Positions 51,721 through 60,462 of a stretch of 64,000 nucleotides of DNA are shown here, in pieces. The DNA is taken from positions 1 to 64,000 of the forward strand of contig JBKQWE010000130.1 in the NCBI GenBank assembly GCA_052139675.1, read 5' to 3'. Both the position numbers and the translations under genes were made by a program. This DNA comes from JBEKCB01 sp052139675. Its GTDB lineage: Bacteria > Planctomycetota > Brocadiia > CAIUPP01. The notes under the pieces are model-generated. The model saw only the letters and a list, made by a program, of their open reading frames with translations, was not told the DNA's origin and made no database searches. Numbering within the stretch: position 1 is the stretch's first letter; every line of letters begins with the position of its first letter.

Positions 51721-53170
51721 ACATCCACCTCTCGATGACGACTTTCCGGTCGGTGAAGAACTGGATGGAGTCTTTTCCCTGGCCGTGGAGATCGCCGAAG
51801 AACGACTCCTTGCGCCCGCCGAAGGGGAAGAACGCCATCGGCGCGACGATGCCGACGTTGACGCCGATGTTGCCGCAGTTCACGCCGTAGCGGTACTCCC
51901 GCGCCGCGCCGCCGGAACTCGTATAGATGGTCGAGGCGTTGCCGTACCGGCTGGCGTTCACTGTGGCTATCGCCTCGTCCAGATTCTTGACGCGGACCAG
52001 GGCGGCGACCGGGCCGAAAATCTCCTCCTGCGCGATCTTCATGTTCGGCTTCACGTCGTCGAAAATGGACGGGCCGATGAAGCAACTGTCGGGCAGGCCG
52101 GCGACCTTCAGTTTCCGGCCGTCCAGGACCAGCTTGGCGCCTTCCGCTTCGCCGACCGCAATCCAGTCCAGCACGCTCTTCTTCTTGCCGGGCGTCGTGA
52201 GCGGGCCCATTTCGATGCTCTCGTCCATCCCGTTGCCCACTTTGAGCCGCGACGCCGCCTCGACCATGCGCCGCTTCAGCTCGGGGTAAATGTCGCCCAC
52301 GGCGAGCACCACGCTGCCGGAGAGGCAGCGCTGGCCGGTGCAGCCGTAGACGGAGGTCATGATGTTGGGGATCGCCTTATCGAGGTTCGCGTCGGGCATG
52401 ACGGTCAGGAAATTCTTCGCGCCGCCCTGCGCCTGGACGCGCTGCCCCGCGGCGGCGGCGGTCTTGTAGACGATGCGGGCGATCGCGGAGGAGCCGACGA
52501 ACGAAATGCCGACGACCTCGCGGCTGCCCATGAGGACGTTCGCGGCGTTCGGGCCGCCGTTCACCAGGTTCAGGACGCCGGGCGGCAGGTCGATATCGTC
52601 AATGAGTTCGAAGGCTTTCTGCATGGTGAGCGGCACGAGCGGCGACGGTTTCACCACGTAGGTGTTGCCGGTGGCGATGGCGAAAGGGAAGAACCAGAAC
52701 GGCACCATGGCCGGGAAGTTGAAGGGCGCGAGGCAGGCGAACACGCCGAGCGGCTGCCAGATGGCGTACTCGTCAATGCCCGGCGCGATGTCCTCGGAGT
52801 TGTAGCCCTGCATCAGGGACGGGATTCCCGCGGCGACCTCGAGCATCTCGATGGCGCGCCGGACCTCGCCGCGCGATTCGTCAATCGCCTTGCCGTGCTC
52901 GCGCGTGACCACGGCGGCGAAGTCGTCGAACTCCTCCTCCAGCTTGTCGCGCAGCCGCAGCAGGTAGCGCGCGCGGGTCAGCGGCGGAACGCGGCGCCAC
53001 TCCGGGAACGCCTTGTGAGCCGCGCCGATCGCCGAGCGGACCTCGTCGGCCGTGGACATCGCCACCTCGCCCAGCGATTCCCCGGTCGCCGGGTTCGTCA
53101 GCTTGTTGACCTCCTTCGACGCGGACGACACCCACTTGCCGCCGATGTAGTTCCTGCATGTCTTTCCCAA
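51719..53170 (-). CDS. mmsA: CoA-acylating methylmalonate-semialdehyde dehydrogenase
   Basis: A 483-residue aldehyde dehydrogenase. The catalytic cysteine lies in GCTGQRCLSGS, the NAD-binding part has FNFPAMVPFW, and the C-terminal FGGRKESFFGDLHGQGKDSI with QFFTDRKVV is diagnostic of MmsA/IolA, the only CoA-dependent ALDH class of this type. It turns methylmalonate or malonate semialdehyde (valine, myo-inositol or beta-alanine breakdown) into propionyl- or acetyl-CoA. No other inositol or valine genes are nearby; its placement after an Hsp70/GrpE pair is odd. Its TAG stop abuts the inserted repeat element. Confidence 0.93.
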   Translation of the reverse strand: MGKTCRNYIGGKWVSSASKEVNKLTNPATGESLGEVAMSTADEVRSAIGAAHKAFPEWRRVPPLTRARYLLRLRDKLEEEFDDFAAVVTREHGKAIDESRGEVRRAIEMLEVAAGIPSLMQGYNSEDIAPGIDEYAIWQPLGVFACLAPFNFPAMVPFWFFPFAIATGNTYVVKPSPLVPLTMQKAFELIDDIDLPPGVLNLVNGGPNAANVLMGSREVVGISFVGSSAIARIVYKTAAAAGQRVQAQGGAKNFLTVMPDANLDKAIPNIMTSVYGCTGQRCLSGSVVLAVGDIYPELKRRMVEAASRLKVGNGMDESIEMGPLTTPGKKKSVLDWIAVGEAEGAKLVLDGRKLKVAGLPDSCFIGPSIFDDVKPNMKIAQEEIFGPVAALVRVKNLDEAIATVNASRYGNASTIYTSSGGAAREYRYGVNCGNIGVNVGIVAPMAFFPFGGRKESFFGDLHGQGKDSIQFFTDRKVVIERWM

Positions 53171-53214
53171 GTGTTCGCCTCCTTAAATGGCCGGCATCGG
53201 AAACGGACGGCGCC

Positions 53215-54792
53215 TCACTGGCTCTGGAAGACCTCATAGGTGCGCGACTGGTCGTCGCACAGGCGCTGGATGGAGACGGTGATGACGCCGTCGGAATCGC
53301 AGGAATAGGTCTCGCAGACCCACTTGTCGTGCAGGTCCTCCCTGTCTTGGACCATGTCCGGCTCGAGGTGCTGGGCAATCGGGATCGCCGGGTCGTACGG
53401 GAAAAGCAGTTCCGACCACGCGCGGACGCCCTCCGCCGGCCGCCCGGCCGCGTCCATGCCGGCGCATTCCAGGTAGCGCAAGTGGCCGATGTTGTGGCGG
53501 GGCGCATAGCGCACCTGCGAGCGGAGCGCCGCCGCGCCGCGCTGCGGGAGCGGCATGCCGGCCTTGAAAACCGGCGCGAAAAATTCCCGCCGCCCGTAGT
53601 CCGCCAGCCGCATGACGCCGAAATTGCGCGAGAGGATGTCCTGCAGCCGGACGGACTCCGCGCCGTGGATCGCCGCGCCGGTGGCCGTGGAGCTGAACGG
53701 CTTGTCGCTGACGATCAACCGCGCGCCCGGGAACCGGCGGGCGATCATCTGCGGGATGAGCGGCAGCTTGGACGAGCCGCCGACGAGATAGATGCCGACG
53801 AGCGTCTCCGCCGTGATCCCCGCCGCGCGCGCCGCTTCGCCGTTGATGAGCCCGTGCAATTTTTCCAGGGCCGGCGCCAGCAGCGTGGAGAGGTCCGCGA
53901 AATAATCCGCGACGGGCACGCGCGCGATCCCGCCGCTCAACCCGGCGTCCTCCGCCGACAGGGTCAGCCAGCGGCCGGCGCCGGAGCTGATGTTCTCCTT
54001 GATCTGCCGGGCCCGCATCAGCAGCAGGGACCGCGGGAAGGGCGGCAGTTCCTCGAGCGTCGTGCCGAATTCCCGCGCGAAGCGCCGCGCGAGGATCTCG
54101 TCGAAATCGTCTCCGCCCAGCCGCTCGACGCCGCCGGAGGCCACGACGCGGAAATTGCCCTCGGCGATCTGAACGAGCGCGGCATCGAAGGTGCCGCCGC
54201 CGAGGTCGAAGATCGCCGCCGACGCCGTGAACCGGCGCGCGAGGGTGCGGTTGCCCCGGTTCATGCGGTCCGCGAACTCGATGGCCGCTGCGCTCGGCTC
54301 GTTGAGCGCGTCCAGCACGTTGAAGCCGGCCCGCTTGAAGCACTGGCGCGTCACGTAGCGCTGCGCGCCGTTGGCGTTCGTCGGCCAGGTGATGACCGTC
54401 TCGAGCGGTTCGTGCTCCGGGACGAGGCCCGAACGGAGGACCGATTCGCGCAGCGCCTGCGCGAACTCGCCGACGATCGTCATCGCGTCGAACCCCTCGG
54501 GCCGGATGTCGCGGCGGAACCGCACGCCCTCGGCGTAGTCGCGCATCAGCCGCTTGGGCGATTCGATGAGGGCGTACTGCTCCTCCGCTCCGGGCCGGCA
54601 AAGGCAGCGCTCCACGTCGGCGCCGAAAATCAGCCGGCCCGTGTGCCGGTCGTAGACGACCGCCGACGGGAATACCTCCCGCGCGACGGGGCCGATGGCC
54701 GTCTCCGTCATGTGGAGCACCACCGGGTAGCGGCCGCGGTCGCTGCAGACCACCACCGTGTTCGTCGTGCCGTAGTCAATGCCCAGCCGCAC
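53215..54792 (-). CDS. Hsp70-family ATPase (non-DnaK)
   Basis: A 525-residue Hsp70-like protein. The nucleotide-binding domain (1-380) has phosphate-1 DYGTTNTVVV, phosphate-2 FDLGGGTFDAAL and adenosine GIYLVGGSSKLPLI. The C-terminal 140 residues (from FAPVFKAGMPLPQ) are beta-rich but do not resemble the DnaK substrate domain with its helical lid. It follows the GrpE-like gene by 4 bases, so exchange factor and ATPase are coupled. No J-domain gene is present. It may serve a dedicated client or act as a sensor rather than a general chaperone. Confidence 0.9.
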   Translation of the reverse strand: MRLGIDYGTTNTVVVCSDRGRYPVVLHMTETAIGPVAREVFPSAVVYDRHTGRLIFGADVERCLCRPGAEEQYALIESPKRLMRDYAEGVRFRRDIRPEGFDAMTIVGEFAQALRESVLRSGLVPEHEPLETVITWPTNANGAQRYVTRQCFKRAGFNVLDALNEPSAAAIEFADRMNRGNRTLARRFTASAAIFDLGGGTFDAALVQIAEGNFRVVASGGVERLGGDDFDEILARRFAREFGTTLEELPPFPRSLLLMRARQIKENISSGAGRWLTLSAEDAGLSGGIARVPVADYFADLSTLLAPALEKLHGLINGEAARAAGITAETLVGIYLVGGSSKLPLIPQMIARRFPGARLIVSDKPFSSTATGAAIHGAESVRLQDILSRNFGVMRLADYGRREFFAPVFKAGMPLPQRGAAALRSQVRYAPRHNIGHLRYLECAGMDAAGRPAEGVRAWSELLFPYDPAIPIAQHLEPDMVQDREDLHDKWVCETYSCDSDGVITVSIQRLCDDQSRTYEVFQSQ

Positions 54793-54796
54793 GGCG

Positions 54797-55417
54797 TCAA
54801 GCCCTCCGGTTGATGGCCACGCCGGCCTTGGCGACCACCCGGCCGCGGCAGGTGCGATAGCCGGGGACGACCGTCTCCAGCACTACGCGGTCGGGCGCAT
54901 TCGCGTCCTGCCGCTCCGCCAGCGCCTGGTGGATGAGCGGGTCGAAGTAATCCAGCCGCTGCGCCTCGAACCGGACCGCGCCCATGTCGTTCAGGAGCAG
55001 GTCGAGGCGGTCCACGACGGCGCGGACCTTTCCCTTCGTTTCGGAAGCGGCCAGCGAGCGAACGGCCGCGACCTCCGCGATCACCGGGTCCATGCGCGAT
55101 TCGAGCAGTTCGGTCAGCAGCCGCCGCATGGAATCCACGCCGCTCTCCAGCGCCGCATCGGCCGACGGAGGCGGCGCGGAGAGCCGCTCGAGCAGCCGGC
55201 GAAGCGCCGCCAGCTCCGACAAAATCCCCTGCGTCGCCGCTTCCTGCGCAGGCGCGCTCGCGATCGGCGCGGCGGCGGGGCGCGCTTCCGTTGCCAGAGG
55301 GTCCGGCCGGACCTCAACCGCCGGCGCTTTGGCGCTTTCGGCTTTCACAACGCGGTTGCCGCCGACCGCGGCGGCGCTTTTAATGGACTTCTTCGCCTCT
55401 TTCATCCTGGCCTCCAT
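54797..55417 (-). CDS. GrpE-like nucleotide exchange factor
   Basis: A 206-residue protein. The first 60 residues are low-complexity Ala/Pro/Glu, 65-150 are predicted coiled coil (ALRRLLERLSAP, DSMRRLLTELLESRMDPVIA), and the end FDPLIHQALAER… VVLETVVPGYRTCRGRVVAK matches the beta-wing of GrpE (FDPxxHxA, VxxExxxGY, RxxRPAxV). It lies immediately before the Hsp70 gene, the expected partner. It is too divergent to be the housekeeping GrpE. Confidence 0.82.
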   Translation of the reverse strand: MEARMKEAKKSIKSAAAVGGNRVVKAESAKAPAVEVRPDPLATEARPAAAPIASAPAQEAATQGILSELAALRRLLERLSAPPPSADAALESGVDSMRRLLTELLESRMDPVIAEVAAVRSLAASETKGKVRAVVDRLDLLLNDMGAVRFEAQRLDYFDPLIHQALAERQDANAPDRVVLETVVPGYRTCRGRVVAKAGVAINRRA

Positions 55418-55471
55418 GGCTCTTCATTTACGTTCGTGGGAACGGCACAACGGTCCGGCATCACGCGTCCT

Positions 55472-55500
55472 ATTCTTACGACTCAGGCCGCCCCCGTCAA
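55472..55500 (-). promoter_or_regulatory. Promoter for the GrpE-Hsp70-MmsA unit
   Basis: On the minus strand CTTGACG (TTGACG at 55500-55495), 16/17-base spacer, TAAGAAT (55478-55472), about 55 bases before the GrpE-like ATG. It resembles the housekeeping promoters elsewhere here; no heat-shock (CIRCE or sigma-32) signature is seen. Confidence 0.55.
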
Positions 55501-55531
55501 GCACGGTCCCGGCGGCCGCGCCGCCTCCGGC

Positions 55532-56914
55532 CTACTTCAGGAACAGCTCGATCACCGGCACGGCCACATTGGGCTTCTGCGCCGGCAGGTTGAGCACCAG
55601 CGCGTAATGCGTCGAGCCGATCTGGCCCTTGCGGCCGTCGGCGTCCGCCGTGTCGGCGGGATTGAGCACGGGCGTTTCGTCGGCCTCGCCGATCTGGGTG
55701 GCATGCCAACTGTCCAGGCCGGTGCGAATCTCGCTGGCGTCATTGAGCAACTGGGCGTATTCCACGCGCTCGACATAGGCCTTTCCAATGAGGTGCAGGT
55801 GCTTGTAGGGCCAGGCCAGCACGTGCACGTAAAGGCGCTTCTTCTCCGGATCGTAAGTGAGCGAGCAATTCTTCGGACAAACGAATTCCCCGGGCGCCTG
55901 GGTGCAGCCATAGATGCTGCGGCTGTGGCGCTTCATCCATTCGCCGATGCCCTGCAGGCGGTCCAGCGCGCGTTCGTCGAATTCCCCGCGCGCGGTGGGG
56001 CCGACGTTCAAGAGCAGGTTGCCGCCTTTGCTCACGCAGTCAATCAGCGTGCGGATCAGCTCGTCCGTGCTGCGCCAGGAACTCTCGTCGCGGTGGTAAC
56101 CCCAGGAGCCGGAGAAAGTCTGGCAGGCCTCCCACGTCACCCGCTTGCCGGCGACGGTCAGCCAGCCGCGCGGCTGGGTCTGCTCGGCGGTCTTGATGTC
56201 CCAGGCCGACGGCAGGTCGAGGCGATCGTTCAGGACGACCCTGGGCTGGAGCTTTCGCACCAGTTGGACGAGTTTTTCGCTCTGCCAGTCCTCGCGCCCT
56301 TTGCCGCTGCCGTCGGGCTTGGGGTAGCTGAAGTCGAACCACATGACGTCCACCTTGCCGAACTGCGTGAGCAGTTCCCGGACCTGCCCGTGCAGATAGG
56401 CGGCGTACTTCCGCTGGTCGCGGCCCCGGTTCATCTTCTCGCGGTCCGCATGCGCGCGGTAGGGGCCGATGTGCGGATCGAGGACATACTGCGGATGATG
56501 CCAGTCAATCAGCGAATGGTAAAAGCCGACCCGGAGATTCTCCCGCCGGAACGCCTCGACCATCGGCCGCAGCAGGTCCCTCCGCGCGGGCGTGTTCGGG
56601 GCCTTGTAGTCGGTCAGCTTGCTGTCCCACAGGCAGAAGCCCTCGTGGTGCTTGGTGGTGACGACGAAGTATTTCATGCCCGCCTGCGAAGCGGTCCGCG
56701 CCCAGAGCTTCGGATCGTAGAGGTCCGGGTCGAAGCGCTTGAAGTACTTCTCGTACTCCTCATGGGGAATCTGCTCGTTGTGGCGCACCCACTCGTGCCG
56801 CGCGGGCAGCGCGTACAGGCCCCAGTGGATGAACAGGCCGAAGCGGTCGTGGACCAACCAGGACGTATCGCCATGAGCCGCCGTCTGCGCGCTTCGCGTT
56901 GATTTCGCTTTCAT
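55532..56914 (-). CDS. GH29 alpha-L-fucosidase
   Basis: A 460-residue glycoside hydrolase family 29 enzyme. The N-terminal RFGLFIHWGLYALPARHEWV, the KYFVVTTKHHEGFCLWDSKL block, the nucleophile aspartate in VMWFDFSYP and GGNLLLNVGPTARGEF are all family signatures. A C-terminal beta-sandwich follows after residue 340. No signal peptide is seen from ATG 56914 (AAAGGCG upstream); an upstream ATG at 56953 overlaps the propeller stop by ATGA and would add 13 residues. It should release L-fucose from host or algal glycans; it shares an operon with two PQQ-type propellers. Confidence 0.92.
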   Translation of the reverse strand: MKAKSTRSAQTAAHGDTSWLVHDRFGLFIHWGLYALPARHEWVRHNEQIPHEEYEKYFKRFDPDLYDPKLWARTASQAGMKYFVVTTKHHEGFCLWDSKLTDYKAPNTPARRDLLRPMVEAFRRENLRVGFYHSLIDWHHPQYVLDPHIGPYRAHADREKMNRGRDQRKYAAYLHGQVRELLTQFGKVDVMWFDFSYPKPDGSGKGREDWQSEKLVQLVRKLQPRVVLNDRLDLPSAWDIKTAEQTQPRGWLTVAGKRVTWEACQTFSGSWGYHRDESSWRSTDELIRTLIDCVSKGGNLLLNVGPTARGEFDERALDRLQGIGEWMKRHSRSIYGCTQAPGEFVCPKNCSLTYDPEKKRLYVHVLAWPYKHLHLIGKAYVERVEYAQLLNDASEIRTGLDSWHATQIGEADETPVLNPADTADADGRKGQIGSTHYALVLNLPAQKPNVAVPVIELFLK

Positions 56915-56949
56915 CTGAGCGCCTTTCACAGGAACCAGGCCGGGATTCG

Positions 56950-58344
56950 TCATCGCGTCTTTGTTTTCGAGCCGACGCAGAACAGGCTCGTCTCGCCGCG
57001 GAAGTAAATACAGCCGTCCCCGAAGGCCGGCGTCGCGAGCAACGGCTCGCCCAGGTTGCACGCCGCCGCGACGGCGGGTTTGTCCCCGAGATCGAGAATG
57101 TATACTTTGCCGTCGCCGCCCGGCAGATAGGCGCGGTTGCCGGCGAGAGTCGGCGAGGCCGAGAACGCGCATCCGAGCAGGCGCTCCCACAGCAGCTTGC
57201 CGCTCCCGGCGCCGTAGCACGTAACCCGGCCGCCGGTGGTCGCCTGGAGGAAGAACCTGTCGTCGGCCACGGGGCTGGCGGCGTCGGGCATGCCGTCGTC
57301 GGCGCTCCAGGCGACGTTCGTCTGCGTCACGTCGCCCGCGCCGCCGGGGCGGATCGCGAGCACCTTCGCGTTCTCGTTCGTGACGAAGACCAGCCCCGCA
57401 GCGAACGTCGGCGAGCACGCCACGTCGTCCGCCATCCCGGCGCAGCGCCACAACTCCCGGCCGGTCTCCGGGTCGTACGCCATGATCCATGGGCTGCCGT
57501 TGGCCACGATTTCGATTCGTTCGCCGGCGGGGACCAGGATGGGCGTGCACCAGCAACTCCGCACCGGCCGCGGAGTGCTCCACACCGTCTTTCCGGTCTT
57601 CGCGTCCAGCGCCAAGAGGGTGGAGAGGCCGTCCGCCGGCTCCGCGCCGCGGTCGAACTGGACGATCACCTTATCCTTATAGACGAGCAGCGAACTCGCG
57701 CGCCCGTACGTGCTTTCCGGCTTGCCCAGGTTCCGCGACCAGACGACTTTGCCGTCGAAGTCCACCGCCGCGACGTCGCTGCTGGCGTAACTCGCATAGA
57801 CACGCACACCGTCGGTGGCGGGAGTCGGCGAGGCATAACCGGTCTCCGGCAGGACCTTGATGTCGTCCGGCTTGACCTCGCCCCGCGGCGCAGCCACTGC
57901 CGTCCGCCAGAGCAGCTTGCCGGAGCCGCGATCGAAGCACATTACTTCCTGCCGGTCCGCGTCCGCGCCGGTGAGGAAAAGTCGGCTTCCCCAGAGCACC
58001 GGCGAGCTGTTGCCCGGCAGTGGGACCGCCGTCTTCCAGAGGACGTTCTCGCCGGTCTCGGCGCCCCATTTCACCGGCCAGTCGCCCGGCTTCACGACGC
58101 CCGTCCCATCCGCGCCTCGAAACCGCGGCCAGTTGTCCTTGAACGAGCCGGCATCATCGGGTTTCGCCGCGCCCATGAGCGCGCAGGAGAGCAGCGCCGC
58201 CGCCAGCGCGGCCGTTACCGCGAGCCGGCGCAGCCGCCGGATGGCGACGACCGGTCGGCCGCGCGCGATCTCCTGAAAAAGGGACGGCACGTCCGTTTGA
58301 AGGGCGTGCCGTTCCCGTCGGACAGGCTCAGGCATATCGAACAC
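56950..58344 (-). CDS. PQQ-type beta-propeller protein
   Basis: A 464-residue protein with a hydrophobic signal region after a long N-terminus (RLAVTAALAAALLSCALMGA, about 40-60), then eight PQQ-like blades: NWPRFRGADGTGVV, ENVLWKTAVPLPGNSSPVLW, MCFDRGSGKLLWRTAV, LLALDAKTGKTVW and so on. The W(P)xFRGxxGxG opening is the planctomycete-type outer-membrane propeller seen in secreted quinoprotein-like proteins, for which PQQ binding itself is rarely shown. It follows a closely related gene by 6 bases. Confidence 0.85.
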   Translation of the reverse strand: MFDMPEPVRRERHALQTDVPSLFQEIARGRPVVAIRRLRRLAVTAALAAALLSCALMGAAKPDDAGSFKDNWPRFRGADGTGVVKPGDWPVKWGAETGENVLWKTAVPLPGNSSPVLWGSRLFLTGADADRQEVMCFDRGSGKLLWRTAVAAPRGEVKPDDIKVLPETGYASPTPATDGVRVYASYASSDVAAVDFDGKVVWSRNLGKPESTYGRASSLLVYKDKVIVQFDRGAEPADGLSTLLALDAKTGKTVWSTPRPVRSCWCTPILVPAGERIEIVANGSPWIMAYDPETGRELWRCAGMADDVACSPTFAAGLVFVTNENAKVLAIRPGGAGDVTQTNVAWSADDGMPDAASPVADDRFFLQATTGGRVTCYGAGSGKLLWERLLGCAFSASPTLAGNRAYLPGGDGKVYILDLGDKPAVAAACNLGEPLLATPAFGDGCIYFRGETSLFCVGSKTKTR

Positions 58345-58350
58345 GGCTTC

Positions 58351-59580
58351 TCACTCGATCGTCCACAACGCCACCGTGTCCTGGTCCCTCACGAAAATCC
58401 TCTTCCCGGCGATCACCGGGTGCGCATAGGTCGGCGTGTCGGCGACCTTGATCTTGGCGAGCTCGTCGTAACCCTTGTCGCTGGGCTTGAAGGCGATCAG
58501 TTCCGAGGTGCTGGGCAGGGCGAGGATCACCGAGCCGGCGTCGAGAACCGCCGCGAAGTTCCCGCCGCGCTTCGTCGTGTCAACCCAGTCCGTCTTGCCG
58601 GTCTTGGCGTCCAGGCAGAAGAACATGCCCTTGTCGGACAGGCCGAAGAGCAGGCCGTCGTTGAGCACAGGCGTGTTGAACTGCACGGCGACGTCCGGGT
58701 TGCTCCAAAGCTCCTTGGCGGCGAAGGCGTCGCCCTGCTTTTCGATCTTCACCGCCCTGGTGCCGCGCCCCTGGCCGGCGAAGATCACCGTGTCGCCTTC
58801 CACGATCGGCGTGGCGGCGTTGTAGGCCATTCCCTGGATCGGGAACGGGACTTGCCACAGGAGTTTCCCGTCGGCCAGGGCGATCCCGACGAGGCTTTTC
58901 TCGGTCAACGTCACGAGCTGCTTCACGCCGCCCGCCGTCATCAGGACGGGCGACCCATAGTCGGGGCCCGCGCCGTCCCACTTCCACTTCACGTCGCCGG
59001 AGGCCGCGTCGAACGCCATGATCGCGCCATGGCCCGGCCCGCCCAGATAGGCGATGGCCATCCCGTCCGCGATGATGGGCGACATGCCCGTGAAGAATTT
59101 CGGCGTGACGCCGGGGAACTCGTCCTTGCGCCATAACTCTTTGCCCGACGCGGCGTCCACGCACGAGAGAATGCCGGTCGCGCCGAGCGTGACGACCTTT
59201 CCATCCGCGACGGCGGGCGAGCCTCTGGGTCCCGGATGCCGGGCGGCCGGCCCGGTCACCGCTTTCGCGGCGTACTTGTCCTCCCACAGCGGCTTCCCGT
59301 CGGCGGCGGAGATGCAGGCGATGACCTCATCGCCGCCCTGCCGCGAGAAGACGTAAAGCTTGTCGCCCACCAGCGCCGGCGTCGCGTCGCCGGTGCCGAC
59401 CGTCGCTTTCCACTTCAGCGTCAGCTCCTTCGGCCACGTCTGGGGCGCGGTGAAGCCTGTCACCTTGTCGTTCCGGTCGGGACCGCGCCACTGAGGCCAA
59501 TCCTGCGCGAAGATGCGCGGAGTGCCGACCAGCGCCAGCGCCGCCAATGCGGCGCCGATCACGCGATTTGTGTTCCTCAT
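58351..59580 (-). CDS. PQQ-type beta-propeller protein, second
   Basis: A 409-residue secreted paralogue: signal peptide VIGAALAALALVGTPRIFAQ, then DWPQWRGPDRNDKVTGFTAP and repeated blades (LTLKWKATVGTGDATPALVG, ILSCVDAASGKELWRKDEFP, MAFDAASGDVKWKWDG, FFCLDAKTGKTDWVDTTK). ATG at 59580 has GGAGGAGAG directly upstream; the open frame before it is repeat DNA. First gene of the GH29 unit; its leader of nearly 290 bases contains a family I element. Confidence 0.86.
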   Translation of the reverse strand: MRNTNRVIGAALAALALVGTPRIFAQDWPQWRGPDRNDKVTGFTAPQTWPKELTLKWKATVGTGDATPALVGDKLYVFSRQGGDEVIACISAADGKPLWEDKYAAKAVTGPAARHPGPRGSPAVADGKVVTLGATGILSCVDAASGKELWRKDEFPGVTPKFFTGMSPIIADGMAIAYLGGPGHGAIMAFDAASGDVKWKWDGAGPDYGSPVLMTAGGVKQLVTLTEKSLVGIALADGKLLWQVPFPIQGMAYNAATPIVEGDTVIFAGQGRGTRAVKIEKQGDAFAAKELWSNPDVAVQFNTPVLNDGLLFGLSDKGMFFCLDAKTGKTDWVDTTKRGGNFAAVLDAGSVILALPSTSELIAFKPSDKGYDELAKIKVADTPTYAHPVIAGKRIFVRDQDTVALWTIE

Positions 59581-59619
59581 CTCTCCTCCAGTTCGGCGCT
59601 TCCGCGCCGAGAATTCCAA

Positions 59620-59776
59620 TGGCACCTGTGTTCCGTCCCGTGAACAACGCTCGTGAGGCCGTTCGACGTCATGCTGAGCGCAGCGAAGCATCTCATACCC
59701 TGCAACGTTGCCGCGCGCTGCGCATGAGATTCCTCGCTCCGCTCGGAATGACCGGCAATGGCGCAACTTATTTCCG
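59620..59776. repeat. Dispersed palindromic element, family I, copy E
   Basis: Arms at 59668-59697 and about 59723-59753 (GTCATGCTGAGCGCAGCGAA… / …CGCTCCGCTCGGAATGACC), tail GCAACTTATTTCCG to 59776, and an upstream ACCTGTGTTCC that matches ACCTGTTCC in copy D. No flanking duplication was found. It lies in the leader between the promoter at 59.87 kb and the propeller gene; the 379-base gap 59581-59959 holds these and no gene. Confidence 0.82.
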
Positions 59777-59866
59777 AGCCGCCTCCTTTCTGCACAGGCT
59801 CCTTCCCGCGTCGCAAAATCCGGCCGCGAGCGGTGGCCCATGTCCTCGAGTCGCAGACGCACTCAT

Positions 59867-59895
59867 ATTGTGCGGACTCATCTCGCCCGCGTCAA
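59867..59895 (-). promoter_or_regulatory. Promoter for the propeller-GH29 unit
   Basis: On the minus strand TTGACG (59895-59890), 17-base spacer, CACAAT (59872-59867). The leader of about 280 bases to the ATG at 59580 exists because the family I element is inserted there. Confidence 0.55.
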
Positions 59896-59959
59896 GTCGC
59901 GCGCAGTACGCTGCGCGCTCTGGCAATTCTTCGGCAGTCGGCCCGCCTCGAAGGGCGGC

Positions 59960-60460
59960 TCACCATTTATCATGATGCACGCGCGCGGCGTCGTATCGCC
60001 GGGCCGGCGCCTTCTTCTCCGCCGGGCGGCCGATCGGGACGAGCGCGAAGGGCACGATATGGGGCGGCGTTCCCAGGAGCTTTCGAAACGCCTCAACGCG
60101 CTCATCCAGCGGGTAGATCCCGCACCAGACCGCGCCCAGACCCGCGTCGGTGACGGCCAGGAGCAGGTTCTCCGTGGCGGCCGAGCAATCCTGCACCCAG
60201 AACCCCGGATACTTCTGCTTCTGCAAGTCGCCGCAGACAACGATGGCCAGCGGCGCTTCCCTGGCCATCTGCGCGTACGGATGAATGGCCGGAATCGCGT
60301 CCAGCACCGTTCGCTCGCGCAGGACGATGAACTCCCAGGGCCGCTCGTCTCCCGCCGAAGGCGCGGCCATGGCCGCTTCCAGCAGGTCGTGAACCAGCTT
60401 GTCCTCGACCGGTTCGGACGTGTAGCGGCGAACGCTTCGGCGCGCCAATATGGCTTTCAT
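59960..60460 (-). CDS. Nitroreductase-family flavoprotein
   Basis: A 166-residue short nitroreductase. The FMN-binding N-terminus MKAILARRSVRRYTSEPVED, AAMAAPSAGDERPWEFIVL and the middle SAATENLLLAVTDAGLGAVW with C-terminal PIGRPAEK are family blocks. It has the small, two-layer form common in anaerobes. The start lies 2 bases after the stop of the reductase-ferredoxin fusion, so the two are translated together and may share electrons. Confidence 0.92.
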   Translation of the reverse strand: MKAILARRSVRRYTSEPVEDKLVHDLLEAAMAAPSAGDERPWEFIVLRERTVLDAIPAIHPYAQMAREAPLAIVVCGDLQKQKYPGFWVQDCSAATENLLLAVTDAGLGAVWCGIYPLDERVEAFRKLLGTPPHIVPFALVPIGRPAEKKAPARRYDAARVHHDKW

Positions 60461-60462
60461 GG

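Noticed and set aside
49847..53170. Bacterial microcompartment (aldehyde/alcohol dehydrogenase) locus
   Set aside because: No shell-protein genes or encapsulation peptides are present; the MmsA-type enzyme is not the usual microcompartment aldehyde dehydrogenase.
53158..54813. 551-codon open frame on the plus strand
   Set aside because: Shadow of the Hsp70 gene on the opposite strand, which has clear motifs and a coupled GrpE neighbour.
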